Translations under genes and position numbers: made by a program
The notes under the pieces: model-generated
Database searches by the model: none
Told to the model about the DNA's origin: nothing
What the model saw: only the letters and a program-made list of their open reading frames with translations
DNA from: an uncultured Alphaproteobacteria bacterium
Lineage (GTDB): Bacteria; Pseudomonadota; Alphaproteobacteria; CASFRQ01; SAAU01
Assembly (NCBI GenBank): GCA_949296785.1
Contig: CASFRQ010000161.1
Span: 1-21,661, forward strand
Reading direction: 5' to 3'
DNA length: 21,661 nt
Shown: in pieces, positions 7,012-14,240 of the stretch
How positions within the stretch are numbered: position 1 is the stretch's first letter
Layout of the letters: the number at the start of each line of letters is the position of its first letter

Positions 7012-8025
7012 ATGGAAAACGGGAATTTGAAACAGCGCAAAGAACGAAAAGGAAAATTACCGAGAAGAATCAAGGAAGCAGGAATGGTTTTCCTTTTGGC
7101 TGCCGCCGGGCTGGGGGCTTTCCCTTTAACGGGATGCCAAGCTTTGGCTATTGAAGGAGGGTATTTTCAAAATGTCTCATACCTTCAAGATTTAAAAAAT
7201 TCTGTCCGAAGTGATGTTTATGCTGATCAGGTGAGGGCTGCTCTTTCCCTTTTGGATATGACTCCGACCGGACATCGGCAGATGGGTGACGACAGCCTCC
7301 GCGATGTTTGGATTGATGTGGAAAAAACAAGGAGAGAAGGTCTTGTTTCCGTATCATATGATTCATATTGGGGAGAATCGGTTATCACATTGGATGAAAG
7401 AATTTTGAAAAAGGAACCTGATCTTGTGCCTTTCCTTCTAAGCCGTGCTTTTGAAGAAATTCGTCTTGAAAAGGTGAAGGGGGATATGTCTTTGCGTCCG
7501 TCGGATTTGTCCCGTACTGAATGGAAAGATTTGAAGACGGTGGAAAATGCCGTTCTTCACACGGCGGGACTGAAGGTAATTACTGAGCTGAACGAAATTC
7601 GTCCGGTTGAGGACGATGTTTACGGGTATTATTATGATGCCTCCGTTTTAAAATCTTATGAACGGACCGCCGCTTCTTCCGGAGAAAGGGCAGACCGGCT
7701 TTTCTTCCAAAAATATTTGGATGATCCGTACGGGCAGAATAAACAGCTTGACAACAGGTATGCTTTCGATGCCGTGGACGCTTGGTATTCATATTCAGAC
7801 GACTATTCTCACCCTTATCAGACGGCGGTTGAAAAAATGAACAGGAAACCGGGAAACGATTCTCCGTATGTTGATAATGAAGACCTTTTCGGTTTTTCAT
7901 ACGTTTACGGTTATGAATGGGACAAGGATTTGGAGTTTTTTGAGGCTCCGAGAAGGGTGGTTTCCTATTCTTCCGCGGGAACGGCTCAAAGAATTCGGCA
8001 AGCTGGTTTTGTAAAAACCAGGTAA
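7012..8025 (+). CDS. Predicted lipoprotein, paralogue of the one at 8535
   Basis: A 337-residue exported protein of unknown function. I start it at the ATG at 7012, which has GGAGG five bases upstream; the earlier in-frame ATG at 7000 overlaps that site and has no ribosome site of its own. A basic N-terminus (KQRKERKGK) leads to a hydrophobic stretch and the lipobox LTGC, with the lipidated Cys at 42. The mature part is acidic and rich in Tyr and Asp, with no motif I recognise. By eye it is a distant paralogue of the 8535 protein: DLVPFLLSRAF (137-147), the segment around VITELNEI (189-196), FFQKYLDDP (231-239), DAVDAWYSY (253-261) and EKMNRKPG (274-281) each have counterparts in the same order. 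The HExxH motif of a metallopeptidase is absent. Confidence 0.82.
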   Translation: MENGNLKQRKERKGKLPRRIKEAGMVFLLAAAGLGAFPLTGCQALAIEGGYFQNVSYLQDLKNSVRSDVYADQVRAALSLLDMTPTGHRQMGDDSLRDVWIDVEKTRREGLVSVSYDSYWGESVITLDERILKKEPDLVPFLLSRAFEEIRLEKVKGDMSLRPSDLSRTEWKDLKTVENAVLHTAGLKVITELNEIRPVEDDVYGYYYDASVLKSYERTAASSGERADRLFFQKYLDDPYGQNKQLDNRYAFDAVDAWYSYSDDYSHPYQTAVEKMNRKPGNDSPYVDNEDLFGFSYVYGYEWDKDLEFFEAPRRVVSYSSAGTAQRIRQAGFVKTR

Positions 8026-8063
8026 GTGAATCCGCTTTTGATTTAAAACTATCAATAAAATTC

Positions 8064-8092
8064 TTGACAAAATAAAGAAAATAGATTACATT
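8064..8092 (+). promoter_or_regulatory. Promoter for the small proline-rich lipoprotein gene
   Basis: A perfect -35 TTGACA (8064-8069) is followed after 17 bases by TACATT (8087-8092, four of six matches). It lies 38 bases after the previous stop and gives a leader of roughly 105 bases. It probably also feeds the gene at 8535. Confidence 0.6.
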
Positions 8093-8100
8093 TTCTTTAT
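8072..8100. promoter_or_regulatory. Perfect 11-bp inverted repeat overlapping the promoter (candidate operator)
   Basis: ATAAAGAAAAT (8072-8082) and ATTTTCTTTAT (8090-8100) are exact inverted repeats separated by seven bases. The first arm occupies the promoter spacer and the gap plus second arm cover the -10 and start region, the classic placement for a repressor site. No regulator gene is adjacent. Confidence 0.55.
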
Positions 8101-8204
8101 AGAGAAAGTTTTGGCTTTTCCTTTCGGGATGATTGGGCGCAGATTCTGTTTAATATCCCGGGGAAGGTCAAAAAAAAAGTTTTAAAGTGAGGGAAAACGG
8201 GAAA

Positions 8205-8459
8205 ATGAAAAAGTTTAAAAAAGCGGGATTGTTGCTTGCCGGTGCGTTAACTGTCATGTCGCTGTCCGGATGTGTCTGCTTGGATCCCGGAATGACAGTG
8301 GATTCCCGCGTACATGTCTCGGTTGATTATGACAAGCCGGTTTTTCATGGACGGCCCAGCCGGCCAAAACCGCCGCACAGACCTTCAAAGCCTCGTCCGG
8401 TTTATGTTCATAAGCCGTCTGTTGACTGGAGCTTCAGGATTGATTGGCAAAATTATTAA
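8205..8459 (+). CDS. Small proline-rich lipoprotein
   Basis: An 84-residue predicted lipoprotein from the ATG at 8205. A GTG six codons upstream is open in frame but has no ribosome site, and starting at the ATG gives a normal signal peptide: MKKFKK, a hydrophobic core, then the lipobox LSGC. The mature protein is short, basic and proline-rich (roughly residues 48-66, with repeated RP/KP pairs and KPPHRP), ending in an aromatic FRIDWQNY. It contains no recognisable domain. It may act as an extended linker or cell-wall-facing peptide; this is a guess from composition. It lies between two paralogous large lipoprotein genes and shares their export route. Confidence 0.75.
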   Translation: MKKFKKAGLLLAGALTVMSLSGCVCLDPGMTVDSRVHVSVDYDKPVFHGRPSRPKPPHRPSKPRPVYVHKPSVDWSFRIDWQNY

Positions 8460-8534
8460 AGGTACTTTGGGGGATAGTTTTTTAGGTTCATATTCCGGTG
8501 TCAAAAGATTTTTTACGGAGGATAAGGGGAAAAA

Positions 8535-9839
8535 ATGAGGGAAAAGTTGGAAAACAAATTGGCAAAGAAAGCACAGAGGACGGAAAATGAAAGTCTTTTG
8601 TTGAAGAAGATGGCTGCCCGTTTTGAAAATTTGAAAAATAAATTGGAAAAACTTCATTCCGAAAAAACAGAAAACCAAGAGGGCGGCGATAAAAAGAAGC
8701 GCCACACAAAAAAAGCGGCGGCTTTGGTTTTGTTGTGCGGAACGATGTTGTTCGCCAGCTGCACGATGCCATGTTCCCCGGAAATTCCGGACAATGGTCA
8801 TCACACTCCATCGGAGCCGGCACAGCCAAGTAAGCCGGATCCGGATAAACCTCAGGAAACGAGTGCGGCTTTATCTTGGCTAAAGGCAAACATATATGAT
8901 GTGCAATATCAGTCTTTTTCTTCCGTTGATAAAACGCAAATTACGCAAAAGACGGATTCGGCTTTGTATAATCAACTAACTCAGGCTTTGGATATTTTAT
9001 ATTCTACAGAGGAAGGAAAATCCATTGTTAAAAAGATTCCTTCCGAAAAGGTGGAAATCTGGGTAACTGATTTTAATAACGATCCGACGGACGCGACGGG
9101 AAAGTTCAGAAATGAACCGGCCAGATTTTCATATGCTTCCAGTTCGGGGACATATGTCGTTAAGTTGAATTCCAATTCTTTAAAAAATAAAGAATGGGAT
9201 CCGGATTTGTTGCCGTTTTTGTTCGGTCGTTACCTTTTGGCGGCGGAACATAAAGAGATTGCAAACAATCATCCTATTTCTTCCGCATCCAGGGAGGAAA
9301 TTAACAGAATTACGGTTCAGAATGCGTCTTTGGACGCTTCCGGAAAGCAGTTGATAACGGAACTTCAGAATTTGGAAGTGGAAAATACCGGTAAAAGTTT
9401 GAAATCGGTTATTAATAACGGTACATATAATTCTTCTTTGTTTGGAAATTTCTATTCATTGAAAGATTTGATCAGTTATCGGGATTATTCCGATAAACAT
9501 GGGAAAGATACGGCTCAGAAAATGGCTTTTGAAGATTATCTGGCCTATCCGGCCGGGAATTTTCAGCTTGAAAACCCGGCGGCTGCAAATATGACGGATG
9601 CCATTTATTCTTATCTGGCCAATCCTTCCGTAAATTATGTACAATCTGTCGGTAAGTTAAATAACAGACCGTCGGACGGGCAGGCTTATTCGTCGGAAAG
9701 AATCCCTTATGTATTTTATGAGGAGGCTGATGACAGGTTGAATGCGGCGGATGAAGTAGTCAAACTCAGTTCAGATTTGTTTTATAATGCATCAACCAAT
9801 ACTTTGATTTATTCCCAGCGGGGCGGAAATTCTTATTAA
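8535..9839 (+). CDS. Predicted lipoprotein with long coiled-coil N-terminal extension
   Basis: A 434-residue protein of unknown function. The ATG has AAGGGGA at five-base spacing. Residues 1-57 are highly charged with heptad-like leucines (for example ENLKNKLEKL at 31-40) and predict a coiled coil; only then come the basic KKKRHTKK, a hydrophobic stretch and the lipobox FASC with Cys76. This makes an unusually long pre-signal region if the protein is lipidated; otherwise it is a membrane-anchored protein with a cytoplasmic coiled coil. A Pro/Ser linker (81-110) precedes the globular part. The segments DLLPFLFGRYL (224-234), LITELQNL (273-280), AFEDYLAYP (331-339), DAIYSYLA (355-362) and SVGKLNNRPSDG (371-382) match the lipoprotein at 7012 in order. 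No catalytic motif was found. A strong terminator follows. Confidence 0.82.
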   Translation: MREKLENKLAKKAQRTENESLLLKKMAARFENLKNKLEKLHSEKTENQEGGDKKKRHTKKAAALVLLCGTMLFASCTMPCSPEIPDNGHHTPSEPAQPSKPDPDKPQETSAALSWLKANIYDVQYQSFSSVDKTQITQKTDSALYNQLTQALDILYSTEEGKSIVKKIPSEKVEIWVTDFNNDPTDATGKFRNEPARFSYASSSGTYVVKLNSNSLKNKEWDPDLLPFLFGRYLLAAEHKEIANNHPISSASREEINRITVQNASLDASGKQLITELQNLEVENTGKSLKSVINNGTYNSSLFGNFYSLKDLISYRDYSDKHGKDTAQKMAFEDYLAYPAGNFQLENPAAANMTDAIYSYLANPSVNYVQSVGKLNNRPSDGQAYSSERIPYVFYEEADDRLNAADEVVKLSSDLFYNASTNTLIYSQRGGNSY

Positions 9840-9871
9840 AAAGAATAAAAGCTTTCTCTGAGTTTTTGCGT

Positions 9872-9904
9872 CGGACAGGAATAACCTCCTGTCCGGCTTT
9901 TTTT
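9872..9904 (+). terminator. Rho-independent terminator closing the lipoprotein cluster
   Basis: A perfect 9-bp stem CGGACAGGA/TCCTGTCCG with a six-base loop is followed by GC and seven T residues. On the minus strand the stem has no T tract, so it serves the plus-strand genes only. Confidence 0.95.
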
Positions 9905-9967
9905 AGAGGGAATATCAGGACCGTTTTTGAACGAAAGATTTTATGAAGCTTTCTTAAAACTGTAAGC

Positions 9968-10852
9968 CTACCAATCGGAAACAGGGCATAAAAGCTGTGT
10001 CCGCAAATAACTTTCCTGCGTGTCCAGCTTTTGATTTTCCTGTCGTTGCACTTGGTTGAAAAAGTTAAAAATAGGTCGGGTTTGTTTTTGCAAGAATTCC
10101 ATCATATGTTCCGTTGCCGTTTTTTGTTGCAAGGGAGTGGCAAAAAAGACCGGTTTTATCTTTAACAGGGCTTTTTGATAGGCGTCTCGGATAAAAGGAA
10201 GGTAAAAACGTAAAGTATAGTAGTTTGTCTTAACATGTTCATTTTCATGTTCCATGATTGCTTTATAGGGGCAAGAATCGGGGGCATATCGGGAATCAAT
10301 CAAAACCGCCATTTTGCTGAAACCGACGGTTAAAGTTAAAGAAACAGGATAAAGGCAGAATCCTCCTTTCACGGGGACAAGCACCGTTTGAAGGAAGGTT
10401 TTTTCCTCCATCTTGCTGAGGGTCAGACCGTGCATTGTCCCTTCCTGATGATACAGTTCCGGATTGTTGGAATACAGTTCAAAACGGTTTTGCAGGGCAA
10501 ATAAATGAAAGTCTTTGGAGGATAAGTGATTATAGTAGATAGGTTCCACCGCCTGCAATATTGCTTTGACAAAAGGTTCTTTTTCAGGATAAGGGCACGG
10601 GGAAGCTTGTGCTTGTTTTGATAAGAAAATAAAAATCAGCAAGAAGTTAAAAAGCGTCAGATATCTTGTTTTGGAAGAGCTGTTTTTGAAAGAGGGGGCG
10701 GCTGATTGTAAAAAGAAAAAGTGAAAAACTGGGAAAAAACTTAACCAAAAAGCGGTTCTTTTTCTCCAGGAACAGGGGATAATTTTAATTTGAACGGCGT
10801 TTTTCCTTATATCGGTCATATCATTTTTTAGGGTTGATTTTACTTCGGTCAT
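9968..10852 (-). CDS. Secreted or membrane HExxH protein, second of a tandem pair
   Basis: A putative zinc-metallopeptidase-like protein of 294 residues. The core motif is SCPYKAIMEHENEHVK (193-208), in which His202, Glu203 and His206 form HExxH. The C-terminal region includes SYLRTQLLCPVSDW, also found in the neighbouring protein. Two hydrophobic stretches lie near 34-51 and 64-80, followed by AQASPC, which looks like a signal cleavage region. The start chosen (10852) overlaps the stop of the upstream gene as ATGA, implying translational coupling, but the ribosome site is weak; a later start just before the second hydrophobic stretch would give a normal signal peptide, yet only rare codons are available there. 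I recognise no named family with certainty. DUF922-type zincin-like proteins are similar in idea but differ around the motif. Confidence 0.75.
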   Translation of the reverse strand: MTEVKSTLKNDMTDIRKNAVQIKIIPCSWRKRTAFWLSFFPVFHFFFLQSAAPSFKNSSSKTRYLTLFNFLLIFIFLSKQAQASPCPYPEKEPFVKAILQAVEPIYYNHLSSKDFHLFALQNRFELYSNNPELYHQEGTMHGLTLSKMEEKTFLQTVLVPVKGGFCLYPVSLTLTVGFSKMAVLIDSRYAPDSCPYKAIMEHENEHVKTNYYTLRFYLPFIRDAYQKALLKIKPVFFATPLQQKTATEHMMEFLQKQTRPIFNFFNQVQRQENQKLDTQESYLRTQLLCPVSDW

Positions 10853-11535
10853 TCATCAAGCTTCCAATCGGAGACGGGGCATAAGGCAAGAGTTGCCTGA
10901 TAGCTTTCCGGTGTGTCAATTTCATTGTTCTTCTCAATAACTTTTTTATTCAAAAAAGAAATCAAAGGCTGCAGGTTTTTAACCAAATAGGTAATGATGC
11001 TGTTGCCGTAATGTTCTGTTTGTTCCTGAGATTCAATATAAACAGGCGGAATGTTTTCAATCAAAACGCCGACTTGTTCCTGAAAATCAGGCGCATAAAA
11101 TTCCAAAGCTTCCTGCGCTACCCGGACATGATAGTTTTCATGGTCTAAAATTGCCTGGTATGGGCAGGAACCTGCTTTGTATTCATTATTCAGATAAACA
11201 CGCAAGTCATCCAGTTTAAATTCTATTTCAATTGTTTTCAGACGGATGCAGGCACCTTTTTGAATATTTTGAGCTGTAAAGTTCATATTTCGGATGACCA
11301 TCCCCATGTGGGAAATGGTTAGTCCGTTGACTGTTGCATAAGAAGTATCCGGCAGCCATTCTTTTAATTGTTCGGGAGAAGCCCATAAATATTCCGGCGT
11401 TCCTTTATTTAAAAGGATTTTATAATCGGCCGGACCGAAATCAATTTCGTTGCATAATCCGTCATCCGCTTGCAAACCGAACGGACAAGAGATATAAATA
11501 AGAAAAACGAATAAAAATAAATAAATCTTTTTCAT
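10849..11535 (-). CDS. Secreted HExxH protein, first of a tandem pair
   Basis: A 228-residue exported protein. I start it at the ATG at 11535 (MKKIYLFLFVFLIY), a typical signal peptide ending near LQA-DDG at residues 21-26; the longer open frame to 11811 would run into the opposite-strand exonuclease gene and has no signal peptide. The core is GSCPYQAILDHENYHVRV (122-139), with HExxH at His132, Glu133 and His136. Two cysteines (96 and 124) bracket a strand-rich segment with alternating charged and hydrophobic residues, as in the second copy. The C-terminus CPVSDWKLDE parallels that copy's CPVSDW. The upstream AAGGA lies directly against the ATG, so initiation may be weak. Protease activity is only suggested by HExxH; a third zinc ligand cannot be placed by eye. 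Confidence 0.78.
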   Translation of the reverse strand: MKKIYLFLFVFLIYISCPFGLQADDGLCNEIDFGPADYKILLNKGTPEYLWASPEQLKEWLPDTSYATVNGLTISHMGMVIRNMNFTAQNIQKGACIRLKTIEIEFKLDDLRVYLNNEYKAGSCPYQAILDHENYHVRVAQEALEFYAPDFQEQVGVLIENIPPVYIESQEQTEHYGNSIITYLVKNLQPLISFLNKKVIEKNNEIDTPESYQATLALCPVSDWKLDE

Positions 11536-11696
11536 TCCTTCACAATACGGAGAAAAAAAGGCAAAGTAAAATAAAAAAAGCCGAGTCTCTGTTTCTTTGA
11601 AAAAAGTTCGGGTCGGGGAAAGACGAACGACATTTTGAAATAAGGTAAGAAAACAGAAGCGCCTATGGAAAGATTTAAAAGGGTTAGGAGACAAAC

Positions 11697-12485
11697 ATGA
11701 AAAAAATAGCGACCTGGAATGTGGCTTCCGTTCGTTCAAGGATGGAAGGGTTGGGCAATTGGCTGACAAAAACGGCGCCGGATATTGTTTTTTTGCAGGA
11801 GGTAAAGGCAACCGAAGAATCTTTTCCTTTCTTAGAAATTAAAGGAATGGGGTACAACGCCCTTGTCCGAGGGCAGAAATCTTATAACGGGGTGGCGGTT
11901 TTATCAAAAGAACCTTTAGAGCCGGTTTTAGAAAACCTGCCCGGCGCGGGGGAGGAGGAAGCGCGCTATCTGGAAGTCAAGGACGCTGCCGGCGTTCATT
12001 ATATCAGCGTGTATGTACCGAACGGTAATCCGTCGGAAAAAAATCCTCAAGATACTTCCAAACTGGAATATAAGCTGCGTTTTATGGCGGCTTTGCTGGA
12101 AAGAGTCCAAACGCTTTTGGCGGACAGAACGCCCTTCGTTCTGGGCGGGGATTTTAATGTCATTGCCCGGGATACGGATGTGTACAACGCCAAAGCGTAT
12201 GAAGGAAACGCCTTGATGCTTCCTTCCGTAAGGGAGGCTCTCAGAAAAATAGAGTATTCCGGGGTTACGAACGCTTTGCGTCTTCTGCATCCGGAACCTT
12301 TTTTATATTCTTTCTGGGATTACCGCTTCGGCGCATGGGAAAAGAATATGGGGATGTTGTTGGATATTCTTTACCTGTCTCCGGCCGTGGCCGATAAATT
12401 GGAGGCGTCCGGAACCGACTCGTTTGTCAGAGGGGAGGCTAATCCTTCCGATCATGTTCCCGTCTGGTGCTTGTTGCGGGAATAA
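11697..12485 (+). CDS. xth: Exodeoxyribonuclease III
   Basis: An apurinic/apyrimidinic endonuclease and 3'-5' exonuclease of the ExoIII/APE1 (endonuclease-exonuclease-phosphatase) family, acting in base-excision repair. The 262 residues are the usual size. Visible motifs are ATWNVASVRSR (5-15), the metal-binding Glu35 in VFLQEVKA, YNGVAVLSK (63-71), GGDFNV with Asp152 and Asn154, FWDYRFGAW (206-214), Asp223 in LLDILYLS, and the catalytic PSDHVPVW (250-257) with Asp252 and His253. The 'RIDH' segment common in relatives reads LLDI, but the aspartate is kept. The ATG follows AGGAG with seven-base spacing. It is divergent from the HExxH pair and not part of an obvious operon. The gene is also called exoA in some genomes. 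Confidence 0.95.
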   Translation: MKKIATWNVASVRSRMEGLGNWLTKTAPDIVFLQEVKATEESFPFLEIKGMGYNALVRGQKSYNGVAVLSKEPLEPVLENLPGAGEEEARYLEVKDAAGVHYISVYVPNGNPSEKNPQDTSKLEYKLRFMAALLERVQTLLADRTPFVLGGDFNVIARDTDVYNAKAYEGNALMLPSVREALRKIEYSGVTNALRLLHPEPFLYSFWDYRFGAWEKNMGMLLDILYLSPAVADKLEASGTDSFVRGEANPSDHVPVWCLLRE

Positions 12486-12737
12486 AAAACCGTCTGGAAA
12501 ACTTGTTCCGGGAATGGGCGTTTAAAAACGGCGTTGAGGCGAAAAAAGCGGGCGGTATTTAACTTCCCGCCTGTTCGCTGTCTTTTAAAGAAACGGGAAT
12601 TTTTCCTTTGTCTTTTTCTTTGATTCTTTGACATAGGGAAAAAGGAAAAAACGATAAAAAATGGCGAAAAAAACAAGCGCCGCTTCATTCTGGATAATTG
12701 TTTTTATTCGGAAAAAGGCATCGTCGGAGAAAAGGAT

Positions 12738-13040
12738 TTATTCTTCGGCGGAGGGTATTTCCTCGGTGGGCAGACGTTTGCTGATTTTTTCCATTTTTTT
12801 GCAAATAGCGCCGTTGATTTCCTCCTGCGTAAACCCGTAAATCATTTGAATCTGTTCCAAAGTAATGAGGACATCGGAAAGCTCTTCCAAAATGTGGTCA
12901 CGGTTGTCTTTACCGCGGTTAATGTTTTTAAGAAGAGCTTTGGTCAGTTCGGACATCTCTTCTATGGCAATGAGGATTTGAGCGTTTGTTCCCCATGTTT
13001 TAAGGGCTTTTTGTAAAATTTGCTTCTTATCGTGAATCAT
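12738..13040 (-). CDS. MazG-like NTP pyrophosphohydrolase family protein
   Basis: A 100-residue all-alpha protein of the MazG/dUTPase-like superfamily, whose members hydrolyse nucleoside triphosphates to monophosphates with magnesium. The family signature is visible as AIEEMSELTKAL (an EExxE helix) and, about 25 residues later, EELSDVLITLEQ (an ExxD helix). The ATG at 13040 has GGAG at seven-base spacing; the open frame continues another 46 codons upstream, but that part overlaps the end of dusA in another frame and lacks a ribosome site. The protein is about the size of a single-domain MazG-like or phage/Firmicutes homologue, smaller than full MazG. It starts 47 bases after dusA on the same strand, so the two are probably co-transcribed. 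A nucleotide-pool cleaning role is the family expectation. Confidence 0.85.
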   Translation of the reverse strand: MIHDKKQILQKALKTWGTNAQILIAIEEMSELTKALLKNINRGKDNRDHILEELSDVLITLEQIQMIYGFTQEEINGAICKKMEKISKRLPTEEIPSAEE

Positions 13041-13087
13041 TTGTTTCTCCTTTTTTATTTTCCGTCGGACGAGACGGATTTGTTTTT

Positions 13088-14092
13088 TCAGGTATTTGCG
13101 TTTGAGTGGCGATACAGAAAATCCTCCAAAACTTCCAAAGAATTTTCCATCAAGGCTTTTCTGAAAATCCCGGCGCAAGGGGTTCCTTTGTAAAGCCCCA
13201 TCAGATGGCGGGTAATGTAAAGCGGTTTTTGCGGCCTTTGCGCGCGGGCGTATTCAATCATGCGCCGAAGAATGTCTTCTCTTGAAAGGGCGGGGTGCAA
13301 ATCGTTGTAATATTTTTTGTCTGCCCCGATGAAGCTGTACGGGTCGCCGTAGGCCGCCCGCCCAACCATGACGCCGTCCGTGAACGGAAGGTGGGTATCT
13401 ATATCTTTAATCGTAATGTTTCCGTTAATAATGACGGGTAAAGAAGGGAAGGGAGTTTCCAGCTCCTCCTTCAGACGATAAACGGCATTGTAGTTCAAAG
13501 GGAGCTTGCCCCGATTGTCTTTGGGAGAGAAGTTTTTTTTCAAAACCGCCTGCCGGGCATGGATAATAAGCCCGTCCGCCCCCGCTTGTGCGCAAAGGAG
13601 GGCAAAATGCCGCATATCCTCATACGGCTGTTTGCTTTCCGCCAGGCTAATTCGCGTTTTAACGCTGACCGGCAGACGAGAGGCGCTTTTTAAAGCGGCG
13701 ACGCATTCGGCGACGGTTTCGGGTTCTTTCATTAAACAGGCGCCCCATCCGCCCTTTTGAACGGCGTCGGACGGACAGCCGGCATTGAGGTTAATTCCCT
13801 GATAACCGAAGGATTCGGCAATTTGCGCGGCCTGTTTCATTTTAAAAGGGTCGGACCCTCCGATTTGAAGGACTAATGGCGTTTCGCAGGGGGAGAAGGA
13901 TAAAAGCTTTTCCCGATCGCCGCGCAAGACGGCCTCCAACGCTATCATTTCCGTATAAAGCAACGCGCGCCGGCAAATAAGGCGCATCATAAACCGAAAA
14001 TGCCTGTCCGTCCAATCCAGCATCGGCGCAACGGAGAGGCGGTTGGCGTACAACGATTGGAAAGGCGGGTGAAAAAGGGTATCTTCAGCCAT
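13088..14092 (-). CDS. dusA: tRNA-dihydrouridine synthase A
   Basis: An FMN-dependent reductase that makes dihydrouridine at positions 20/20a of the tRNA D-loop. The 334-residue protein has the TIM-barrel start RLSVAPMLDWTDRHFR (18-33), the active-site cysteine Cys106 in LNAGCPSDAVQ, followed by GGWGACLM (114-121), VKTRI, the tRNA-contacting HARQAVLKKNFSPKDNR, and NGNIT with VMVGRAAYG for the FMN phosphate. The late HLMGLYKGTPCA corresponds to DusA's HMLGLFxGxPGA and distinguishes it from DusB/DusC. The ATG follows AAAGGA. It shares a divergent intergenic region with glgB and is followed by the MazG-like gene. Confidence 0.94.
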   Translation of the reverse strand: MAEDTLFHPPFQSLYANRLSVAPMLDWTDRHFRFMMRLICRRALLYTEMIALEAVLRGDREKLLSFSPCETPLVLQIGGSDPFKMKQAAQIAESFGYQGINLNAGCPSDAVQKGGWGACLMKEPETVAECVAALKSASRLPVSVKTRISLAESKQPYEDMRHFALLCAQAGADGLIIHARQAVLKKNFSPKDNRGKLPLNYNAVYRLKEELETPFPSLPVIINGNITIKDIDTHLPFTDGVMVGRAAYGDPYSFIGADKKYYNDLHPALSREDILRRMIEYARAQRPQKPLYITRHLMGLYKGTPCAGIFRKALMENSLEVLEDFLYRHSNANT

Positions 14093-14114
14093 TTTTTATC
14101 CTTTGTTTTTCCCC

Positions 14115-14143
14115 ACTATACGCAGAGGGCGGACAAAAGTCCA
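14115..14143 (-). promoter_or_regulatory. Promoter for dusA
   Basis: On the minus strand, TGGACT (14143-14138) and TATAGT (14120-14115) are 17 bases apart. The -10 lies about 22 bases before the dusA ATG, so the leader would be very short. Confidence 0.4.
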
Positions 14144-14164
14144 TGGGAAAGATTTGGAAAAGTT

Positions 14165-14193
14165 TTTACATTCGGGGGATAATCATATATGAT
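14165..14193 (+). promoter_or_regulatory. Promoter for the glgB-glgX-malQ cluster
   Basis: TTTACA (14165-14170) and TATGAT (14188-14193), each five of six consensus matches, have ideal 17-base spacing. The leader to the glgB start is about 40 bases. It is back to back with the dusA promoter. Confidence 0.65.
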
Positions 14194-14240
14194 GGGACTT
14201 TATCAAGTCAAAGTTTGTTTTTTTAGAAAGGAAGGCTCTT

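Noticed and set aside
8003..8021. CTGGTTTT/AAAACCAG hairpin at the end of the first lipoprotein gene
   Set aside because: It overlaps the last codons and no T tract follows, so it does not look like a terminator.
8187..8204. GTG start for the small proline-rich lipoprotein
   Set aside because: No ribosome site precedes it, and the ATG at 8205 gives a standard lipoprotein signal peptide.
11606..11628. Imperfect GTTCG...CGAAC inverted repeat between the HExxH pair and xth
   Set aside because: It is interrupted by a bulge and does not align with any recognisable promoter, so regulatory function cannot be supported.
11536..11811. N-terminal extension of the 10849-11535 gene up to 11811
   Set aside because: It overlaps the opposite-strand exonuclease III gene, lacks a ribosome site, and would bury a typical signal peptide that starts at 11535.
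12660..12681. Minus-strand hairpin with T tract after the MazG-like gene
   Set aside because: The GGCG/CGCC stem is only four base pairs with an 11-base loop; too weak to call a terminator.
13041..13178. 46-codon extension of the MazG-like gene
   Set aside because: It overlaps the end of dusA in another frame, while the ATG at 13040 has an ideal GGAG site and the family core begins right after it.
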